Source: Caldivirga sp. UBA161 (GTDB lineage: Archaea; Thermoproteota; Thermoprotei; Thermoproteales; Thermocladiaceae). From it: 10,849 nt of DNA. The stretch lies in NCBI RefSeq assembly GCF_002506515.1, contig NZ_DAXS01000069.1:21136-31984 (forward strand). Direction: 5' to 3'. Shown here piece by piece: positions 6,960 to 10,849 of this stretch (positions are counted from its first letter, which is position 1; every line of letters starts with the position of its first letter). The translations under genes were made by a program, and so were the position numbers. The notes below the pieces were generated by a model that did not search any database, was not told the origin of the DNA, and saw only the letters and a list, made by a program, of their open reading frames with translations.

Positions 6960-7733
6960 ATGCATGTTCACTCCGCACAAAAGATAAGGCATATGGATAG
7001 TGGAGCAGTCTCCGTATTAGCAGCCACGTACCTTCTATCATTAATCTCACTAATCATGCTTAACACCCTATTTAACCCACTTAGGATTGCCTTAGTGCTA
7101 ATGCTTATGCTGCTTAATGCCTTAAGCCTAACGAGAGTTCACTTAAAGCTAATATCAAGGCCAAGGCCCACTGATTACACCCTACTCATTATTAATGTAC
7201 TACCCTACTCCTACTTACTTTACAACAGGTATGATTTAACGTGGGTTATACCCTCAGTAATCCTACTCCTCATTTTCATAATCGAAACCATTAGGGGGAA
7301 AGGTAGGGGTACAGTAGCTAATGTGTCTGGCACCGTTCTAATGGCTTCAGTTTACTTACCCTGGTACATAATGATGGGTGGTTTAATCCACTCCATGGTT
7401 ATTTATATTAATGCCGTTTGGCTAGCTTACCACGCCTTCTCATCAACTTACGTTGAGGGTAAGTTACCGTTTAGGCCAATTAAACCCTGGGCTTCCTCAG
7501 TGATTTGGGCTGCATCATTAATGTTAGTAACTTACTTGGCTATGGATTACTTTAAATTAAGCGCCTACTACTTAATACCGCTTATTGAACCAACCATAAG
7601 GGCTATTCATGCGCTTTGGGAAGGTAAGCTTAAGCCTAGTGAAGTTGGGTTGAGGATTAGGAGGATAGGTTGGGGTAGTTTAGCTGAGTCAATACTTCTA
7701 ATTCTCCTACTAATACTCCTTCTCATTAAGTAA
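6960..7733 (+). CDS. Multi-pass membrane protein of unknown function
   Basis: 257 aa, strongly hydrophobic. Likely membrane helices lie near residues 17-36, 41-58, 72-88, 94-110, 119-138, 143-162, 177-196, 199-213 and 239-256. Positively charged loops (RPRP at 67-70, GKGRG at 113-117, LRIRRIG at 231-237) sit between them. The order 'small-residue helices, an ISRPRP loop, and K-x-x-E-x-G-x-R-x-R-x-x-G-W before a last helix' vaguely recalls YwiC-like or UbiA-like membrane proteins, but I cannot confirm it: no prenyltransferase aspartate motif is visible. The start ATG 6960 is about 27 bp from a weak box A (6929-6936); the ATG at 6993 is possible and would remove a polar N-terminus. Stops 95 bp before the ATP-grasp gene, which has its own promoter, so an operon link is not needed. 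Confidence 0.75.
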   Translation: MHVHSAQKIRHMDSGAVSVLAATYLLSLISLIMLNTLFNPLRIALVLMLMLLNALSLTRVHLKLISRPRPTDYTLLIINVLPYSYLLYNRYDLTWVIPSVILLLIFIIETIRGKGRGTVANVSGTVLMASVYLPWYIMMGGLIHSMVIYINAVWLAYHAFSSTYVEGKLPFRPIKPWASSVIWAASLMLVTYLAMDYFKLSAYYLIPLIEPTIRAIHALWEGKLKPSEVGLRIRRIGWGSLAESILLILLLILLLIK

Positions 7734-7798
7734 CTCCACTTCTAATTCCCTCCCGTTGGCGCTGAATTATGCTTAATTATTGCTGAGAGTTAGTTAAT

Positions 7799-7807
7799 GT
7801 TTAAAAT
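7799..7807 (+). promoter_or_regulatory. Box A promoter of the ATP-grasp ligase gene
   Basis: GTTTAAAAT, centred about 26 bp before the in-frame ATG at 7829 but only about 8 bp before the ATG at 7811. It is the main reason for taking 7829 as the start. Confidence 0.6.
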
Positions 7808-7828
7808 CCAATGCTAATTAAGCTAAGT

Positions 7829-8731
7829 ATGGATATAGGCATAATTAGGCCTTATGAAGTTGAGTTTAATCAACCTGATATTGAGGATCTTGAGCAGGCT
7901 GTGAGGGAGCTGGGTTATAGGGTTAAGAGGATTTACGTCAACATGGCCAGTGTTAGGTTAAGTAAAGGTAGTGTAAGCGTTTACCAAGCTATTGGGAGGG
8001 GTGCTAGGGAACCTGTTTTAATTGATGGTGGTGTACTTAGGCACCTTGGGTTAATTAGGGACTTCGAGCAATTACTACATAGGGTTTGGGTCGTGAGGGC
8101 TATTGAAAGCATGGGCGTTTACGTGGTTAATAGCGTAATGAATTGGCTAGTGGCCAGTGATAAGTTAGCTGCATTAATGATACTGGCTAAGAATGGGCTA
8201 CCAGTCCCTGAAACTGAGTCCAGTGAAAACATGTTCATGGCTTATGATGCAGTGAAGAGGTTTAATGAGGCTGTGGTTAAGGAGTTAAGGGGCTCAATGG
8301 GCTACGGGGTGTTTAAGGTTAATGACCCCGACGTAGCAATGAACATATTCAGTTACTTACTTAACTTCAGTAAACCAATGTACGTTCAAAAATTCCTGGA
8401 TAAGAAGGGTAATGGAGACTACAGGGTAGTGGTTGTGGGTGGTCAAGTAATTGGCTCAATATTCAGGAGGGGGATCGGCTGGAAGAGTAATGTTGCTCAA
8501 GGCGCAAAGCCTGAGGCAGTTAAGCCAAGCAATGAGTTATCTGAATTAGCCGTAAAAACCTGCGAGGTTCTAGGCCTTGGCTACGCTGGGGTTGATGTAG
8601 CTGAAACCAATGATGGATACTTCATACTTGAGGTTAACCCATCCATGTCCTGGCAGGGCTTTAAGGAAGCTACAGGCATAAACCCGGCAAAGTACATAAT
8701 TAAGCATGTTGTTGATAATGTTAAGAAGTGA
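7829..8731 (+). CDS. RimK/LysX-type ATP-grasp ligase
   Basis: 300 aa, the usual length for the RimK/LysX/MptN group. An N-terminal pre-ATP-grasp domain (MDIGIIRPYEVE) is followed by SDKLAALMILAKNGLPVPET (about 110-129), where the lysine begins the ATP-grasp fold. Then come VVKELRGSMGYGV (149-161; phosphate-binding glycine loop), YVQKFLDKKGNGDYRVVVVGG (185-205), GWKSNVAQGA (217-226) and AGVDVAETNDGYFILEVNPSMSWQGF (253-278), which holds the Mg-binding E and N. Family reaction: ATP-dependent addition of an amino acid, often glutamate, to a carboxylate via an acyl phosphate. Family members act on ribosomal protein S6, the LysW carrier or archaeal coenzymes; no carrier protein or lysine/arginine genes are in the window, so the substrate is open. 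An upstream ATG (7811) would add six residues. Single gene with its own box A. Confidence 0.82.
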   Translation: MDIGIIRPYEVEFNQPDIEDLEQAVRELGYRVKRIYVNMASVRLSKGSVSVYQAIGRGAREPVLIDGGVLRHLGLIRDFEQLLHRVWVVRAIESMGVYVVNSVMNWLVASDKLAALMILAKNGLPVPETESSENMFMAYDAVKRFNEAVVKELRGSMGYGVFKVNDPDVAMNIFSYLLNFSKPMYVQKFLDKKGNGDYRVVVVGGQVIGSIFRRGIGWKSNVAQGAKPEAVKPSNELSELAVKTCEVLGLGYAGVDVAETNDGYFILEVNPSMSWQGFKEATGINPAKYIIKHVVDNVKK

Positions 8732-8859
8732 ACCATATTTAAGAGTACTTAACTGCCATACCCCTCAAGGCGGTTAATGTATTTTAGGGAAGGATTAAAA
8801 GGAGGATTATATTGAAGGAAAAAATTAAATTTATTATGTTTTAATTAAGGATTGGTGGA

Positions 8860-8922
8860 TTACTTCTTCTGCTGCTGTCCACCCTCCTTCTTCTCCTCTG
8901 TAGTCTTCTTCTTCTTAGCCAC
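8860..8922 (-). CDS. Candidate 20-aa lysine-rich microprotein
   Basis: The minus strand encodes a 20-residue peptide beginning MAKKKKTTEEKKEGG and ending QQQKK, from GTG at 8922 to TAA at 8860-8862. The signals look like those of a real gene: a box A (8959-8967 on the minus strand) puts the transcript start near 8937, and GGTGG lies five bases before the GTG, complementary to the archaeal 16S 3' end. An in-frame TAG directly precedes the GTG, fixing the start. A T-rich run on the minus strand about 30 bases after the stop could end transcription. Eight of 20 residues are lysine, with Glu, Gly and Gln, so it is expected to be disordered and nucleic-acid binding. It recalls the lysine-rich tails of some archaeal ribosomal proteins (for example S25e) and might be a remnant of one. 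Not recognised as a known protein. Confidence 0.4.
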   Translation of the reverse strand: MAKKKKTTEEKKEGGQQQKK

Positions 8923-8958
8923 CTAAACCACCGGCTATGCCTAATCTAGCGCGCTGAG

Positions 8959-8967
8959 ATTTAAAAG
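8959..8967 (-). promoter_or_regulatory. Box A promoter of the lysine-rich micro-ORF
   Basis: Minus-strand CTTTTAAAT, centred about 41 bp before the GTG at 8922, predicts a leader of about 15 bases that contains the GGTGG ribosome binding site. The box is nearly symmetric and could also fire on the plus strand. Confidence 0.4.
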
Positions 8968-9202
8968 TAACCTTTGCTTTTCTTGGTGGAATTAATGTAA
9001 GTGAAAACTCTTTTAACCATTAATTCTCTCATTAATTTATTTACTGCGAATGGCTAATTAATGGTGAGTAGTAATGTGGATTCAAGGTGATTTCTCCATA
9101 GGGTTATCGGCGGTAATGAAGCAAAAAAGTCTCTAAACCTAAATGCAGCCCCCCTACAATTTTACTAGTGTAAAGTTAACATCAGCATCATGACTCATGA
9201 GA

Positions 9203-9210
9203 ATTTAAAA
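9203..9210 (+). promoter_or_regulatory. Box A promoter of UMP kinase
   Basis: ATTTAAAA, centred about 27 bp before the ATG at 9234; the message is expected to be leaderless. Confidence 0.6.
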
Positions 9211-9233
9211 ACCTCGCCCTTAATTCAGCATTA

Positions 9234-9914
9234 ATGGGAATAGTAATTAAACTAACGGGTAGGGTATTTAATAGTGATGAATTGATTAATAGGTACGCTG
9301 ACATAATAGCAGAGGTGGCTAATAGGGGGATTGTAATAGTGACTGGGGGTGGTGATGTTGCTAGGAGGTACATTGAAGTAGCTAGGAAGTTAACTGGACG
9401 TGAGGCTGCAGCCGACATGCTTGGTATATGGGCAAGTAGGTTAAACGCAATGCTAATGATGTACACGCTCCTAGCTAAGGGTGTTAACGTATACTTAAGC
9501 ATACCTGAAACTCTCCAGGAGCTTGGTAAAGCATACTCCTCATCGAAAGTTATTGTAATGGGTGGGCTACAGCCTGGGCAATCAACAACAATGGTATCAG
9601 TGCTGGCTGCTGAGTACTTAGGCATAAACACGGTAGTGAACTGCTCCAACATAGATGCGCTTTACACTGATGATCCATCTAAAAACCCCAACGCAGCCAG
9701 GATTGAGAGGGCTAGGTTAAGTGAGGTGGAGGGCATATTGAGTAAGGAGGGTGTTAGGTCCTTTGCAGGAACCTATGAGCTCATAGATGAGTGGGCGTTA
9801 CAGATAATGAGAAGGAGCGGCATATCAATGATTATACTTGATGGTAAAGACCCAGGGAAATTAACCAAGTACCTAAAATACAGTACCATTGATGGGACGT
9901 TAATAACACCTTAA
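9234..9914 (+). CDS. pyrH: UMP kinase, archaeal type
   Basis: 226 aa amino-acid-kinase-fold enzyme that phosphorylates UMP to UDP with ATP in the cytoplasm (pyrimidine nucleotide pathway). Seen in order: an N-terminal strand with K6 (GIVIKLTGRVF), VTGGGDVARRYIEVARK (36-52) for phosphate binding, LGIWASRLNAMLM (63-75) for UMP contacts, GGLQPGQST (110-118), NIDALYTDDPSKNPNA (139-154) for ATP and magnesium, and FAGTYELIDEWALQIM (177-192). The 'GIWASRLNA', 'GGxQPGQST' and 'AGTYELxD' wording is that of crenarchaeal PyrH and differs from bacterial enzymes. The first glycine pair usual in the family (GGS) is T-G-R here, as in other crenarchaeal sequences (S-G-K). ATG 9234 is supported by the box A spacing. 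The next gene starts about 60-130 bp downstream, possibly from its own promoter. Confidence 0.93.
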   Translation: MGIVIKLTGRVFNSDELINRYADIIAEVANRGIVIVTGGGDVARRYIEVARKLTGREAAADMLGIWASRLNAMLMMYTLLAKGVNVYLSIPETLQELGKAYSSSKVIVMGGLQPGQSTTMVSVLAAEYLGINTVVNCSNIDALYTDDPSKNPNAARIERARLSEVEGILSKEGVRSFAGTYELIDEWALQIMRRSGISMIILDGKDPGKLTKYLKYSTIDGTLITP

Positions 9915-9947
9915 AATAAAGCATGCTTAAAAACCACCTGGGAAAGG

Positions 9948-9956
9948 TATTTTAAG
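9948..9956 (+). promoter_or_regulatory. Box A promoter of the four-cysteine protein gene
   Basis: TATTTTAAG, centred about 26 bp before 9978. The predicted transcript would begin around the GGAGGTGG stretch (9976-9983), near a GTG at 9980 and a CTG at 9990. Confidence 0.45.
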
Positions 9957-9975
9957 CCTCAGTTACTGAAAAGGT

Positions 9976-10043
9976 GGAGGTGGTTAAGCCTGTCGTATGA
10001 GGAGGACTTAAGCGAATTCGAGATTGAGCAAAAGAAGAAAAAC
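9976..10043 (+). other. Open upstream extension of the four-cysteine gene with Shine-Dalgarno and CTG, or a frameshifted start
   Basis: The frame of the ATG at 10044 stays open upstream and, from 9990, reads like protein (L/M-SYEEDLSEFEIEQKKKN). It has no ATG, GTG or TTG. GGAGGTGG (9976-9983) lies six bases before CTG 9990, an ideal spacing. Alternatively the GTG at 9974 or 9980 in the neighbouring frame (VKPVV, then TGA at 9998) is the true start, and a one-base difference near 9988-9992 would join it to this frame. Either way the protein probably begins upstream of 10044. Confidence 0.5.
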
Positions 10044-10298
10044 ATGGGTAATAACCCTAAACAGAAGTGGATAAATAGGATAGTAGCCTCCATACAGCGT
10101 TACTATAAGAAATGCCCACACTATGACTTCAAAACAGGTACCTGCCTAATAATGGATAGTGATAACCCCAAGTGCCCAAGGGACGGTAGATACGAGGGTT
10201 GCCCAATACTGGAGGAATTCCTAGGTAAAAAATACGACTACTACAAGGCTAAGGGCATTAATCCGCCATATGACTTCAGGGATTTAGCACTGGCATAG
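10044..10298 (+). CDS. Small four-cysteine protein, probable metal or Fe-S binder
   Basis: Not recognised. From the first standard start the product is 84 aa; with the CTG extension at 9990 it would be 102 aa. Residues about 8-22 (KWINRIVASIQRYYK) form a basic amphipathic helix. Four cysteines follow at 24, 34, 44 and 53, three of them in C-P pairs (KCPHYD, TGTCLI, PKCPRD, EGCPIL), with spacing C-x9-C-x9-C-x8-C. A single histidine (H26) is next to the first. Such regular spacing suggests a zinc site or a 4Fe-4S cluster; this is inference. The C-terminus (KKYDYYKAKGINPPYDFRD) is aromatic and charged. No membrane segment or signal peptide. It follows UMP kinase but probably has its own promoter, so no functional link is claimed. 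The ATG at 10044 has no ribosome binding site, supporting the earlier start. Confidence 0.75.
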   Translation: MGNNPKQKWINRIVASIQRYYKKCPHYDFKTGTCLIMDSDNPKCPRDGRYEGCPILEEFLGKKYDYYKAKGINPPYDFRDLALA

Positions 10299-10404
10299 TG
10301 CCTACAGCCATAGGAGGCTTATCTATATGTTATTCAATAAAACTAAGGTTCTAAGGTTAATTAATGCGGCTAATTCAAAAATGATTATTTATATAGAAGC
10401 TAGG

Positions 10405-10416
10405 ATGCTTAAGCAT
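10405..10416. repeat. 12-bp palindrome ATGCTTAAGCAT
   Basis: Perfect 12-bp palindrome about 15 bp downstream of a TATA-like stretch (10386-10394) in the 231-bp gap before the Rdx gene. Possible regulator site; no function assigned. Confidence 0.4.
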
Positions 10417-10465
10417 ATTCACTAAATGATTACTATTAATTCATATAAGGTATTTTAAGCTTTCT

Positions 10466-10485
10466 TAATTTTCCAGGGAAAATTA
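10466..10485. promoter_or_regulatory. Candidate operator: perfect 9-2-9 dyad upstream of the Rdx gene
   Basis: TAATTTTCC-AG-GGAAAATTA is a 20-bp sequence with perfect 9-bp arms. It ends about 15 bp before the box A of the Rdx gene (10500-10509), a typical place for an archaeal activator or for a repressor acting on the BRE/TATA region. As RNA it would need a two-base loop, so a DNA-binding site is more likely than a hairpin. Confidence 0.5.
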
Positions 10486-10499
10486 CCTTGATTAGTGCT

Positions 10500-10509
10500 C
10501 TTATTTATA
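10500..10509 (+). promoter_or_regulatory. Box A promoter of the Rdx gene
   Basis: CTTATTTATA, centred about 25 bp before the ATG at 10530. The box lies inside the longer in-frame TTG reading (10488), so that longer start is unlikely. Confidence 0.6.
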
Positions 10510-10529
10510 CTGTAAACTTAAGTGGAGTC

Positions 10530-10781
10530 ATGGTTGAGGTTAAAATAATCTACTGTAGGCCATGCGGATTTCAAAACAAGGCCATTAAACTGGCTAATGA
10601 CATATTAAGTGAGTTAGGTTACATCGGTGTTACAGTTAAGATAATACCCGGTAATAACGGTATATTCGATGTATATGTTGATGATGAGTTAGCGTTCTCA
10701 AGGTATAAGGAGAAGAGATTTCCTGAGGCAAATGAAATAATAAATGCAATTAAGGCCGCCACCACAGTTAACTCCACTTAA
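10530..10781 (+). CDS. SelW/Rdx-family thioredoxin-like protein (CxxC)
   Basis: 83 aa from ATG 10530, the normal size of Rdx (SelW/SelT/SelH-like) proteins. The N-terminus MVEVKIIYCRPCGFQNKA contains the redox motif C9-R-P-C12 in the family's exact setting (strand, YCxxCGY/F, helix). Further family marks are VKIIPGNNGIFDVYVDDELAFSRYKEKRFPEANEI (about 36-70), matching 'pGxgGxFeVxvdg-xlifskkexgrFPe'. Both positions are cysteine (TGT and TGC), so it is a cysteine, not a selenocysteine, version. Likely a cytoplasmic thiol-redox protein; its partner is unknown. Start: the in-frame TTG at 10488 would add 14 residues unrelated to the family and would contain the promoter box, so 10530 is preferred. 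Single gene, with a long upstream region holding a perfect dyad. Confidence 0.85.
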   Translation: MVEVKIIYCRPCGFQNKAIKLANDILSELGYIGVTVKIIPGNNGIFDVYVDDELAFSRYKEKRFPEANEIINAIKAATTVNST

Positions 10782-10849
10782 CTGTAATTCTGGTCTAAAT
10801 TAAGATCTATTTAATTACTTATTATATGCTTAATTTTTAAGCGAATGAT

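Larger units (their letters stand above)
8732..9233. other. 500-bp region without a normal-sized gene
   Basis: No ORF over about 20 codons is convincing here. It holds a box A-like sequence just after the ligase stop (8735-8743), a purine-rich stretch with GGAGG at 8800-8804, the 20-codon lysine-rich ORF on the minus strand (8860-8922) with its promoter, two more 18-20 codon ORFs on the plus strand (9001-9057, 9074-9136), and the UMP kinase promoter near 9205. No tRNA cloverleaf or clear C/D box pair was found. A small RNA gene cannot be excluded. Confidence 0.6.

Noticed and set aside
8777..8842. Two very short ORFs (ATG 8777, TTG 8812) around the GGAGG at 8800
   Set aside because: Only 12 and 10 codons; such short frames are expected by chance in purine-rich sequence.
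9001..9057. 18-codon hydrophobic ORF from GTG 9001 with GGTGG upstream
   Set aside because: The spacing to GGTGG is long (about 11 bases) and an ATG-TAA start-stop lies between; no further support.
9180..9200. C/D box-like sequence on the minus strand (ATGATG near CTGA)
   Set aside because: The boxes are adjacent with no guide space and the C box is imperfect, so a C/D RNA is not supported.
9188..9652. 154-codon minus-strand ORF opposite UMP kinase
   Set aside because: Antisense shadow of a well-conserved kinase; no promoter or family motif of its own.
10488..10529. TTG at 10488 as the start of the SelW-like protein
   Set aside because: The extra 14 residues do not fit the family and the stretch contains the box A promoter placed correctly for ATG 10530.
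10818..10849. Possible promoter and ATG (10845) of a next gene, and a GCTTAA-N3-TTAAGC repeat (10828-10842)
   Set aside because: A box A-like TTATTATAT is at about the right distance, but only five bases after the A of the ATG remain, so a gene cannot be supported.

Overview
The window looks like chromosomal DNA of a hyperthermophilic crenarchaeon, most likely of the Thermoproteales type (Caldivirga/Vulcanisaeta-like; the genus is a guess). Three things point there: archaeal-type genes (XPD helicase, Nep1, archaeal UMP kinase), arginine written almost only as AGG, and start codons that repeatedly lie 25-27 bp downstream of an archaeal TATA box (box A), as expected for leaderless transcripts. 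There are no insertion sequences, CRISPR arrays, tRNA or rRNA genes that I can see.

Layout. 1-960 (+) is the 3' part of an XPD-type DNA helicase gene. 971-1886 (-) is a two-gene unit: a NifX-like small protein followed by a protein that resembles a nucleotidyltransferase without its N-terminal nucleotide-binding loop. Divergent from it, 1950-2876 (+) encodes a ModE-type helix-turn-helix fused to a periplasmic-binding-protein-like sensor. The shared promoter holds a symmetric TATA box and a 6-9-6 dyad. This is the best candidate for an undescribed small system, probably tied to molybdate/tungstate. 2955-3386 (+) is a two-CBS-domain protein, 3424-4101 (+) is Nep1 (rRNA pseudouridine methyltransferase), and 4098-6785 (-) is aconitase, whose stop codon overlaps that of nep1 within one TTAA.

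6960-7733 (+) is an unrecognised multi-pass membrane protein and 7829-8731 (+) a RimK/LysX-like ATP-grasp ligase. 8732-9233 has no normal-sized gene but holds a tiny lysine-rich ORF on the minus strand with its own promoter and ribosome binding site. 9234-9914 (+) is archaeal UMP kinase. It is followed by a four-cysteine small protein whose reading frame continues upstream of its first standard start codon, to a strong Shine-Dalgarno followed by CTG. The window ends with a SelW-like (Rdx) redox protein at 10530-10781 (+), preceded by a perfect 20-bp dyad.

Most genes are independent housekeeping units with their own promoters. The only evident regulatory circuit is the divergent ModE-like/NifX-like locus. 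Several starts were moved downstream to match the leaderless spacing (nep1, the ATP-grasp ligase, the Rdx protein).
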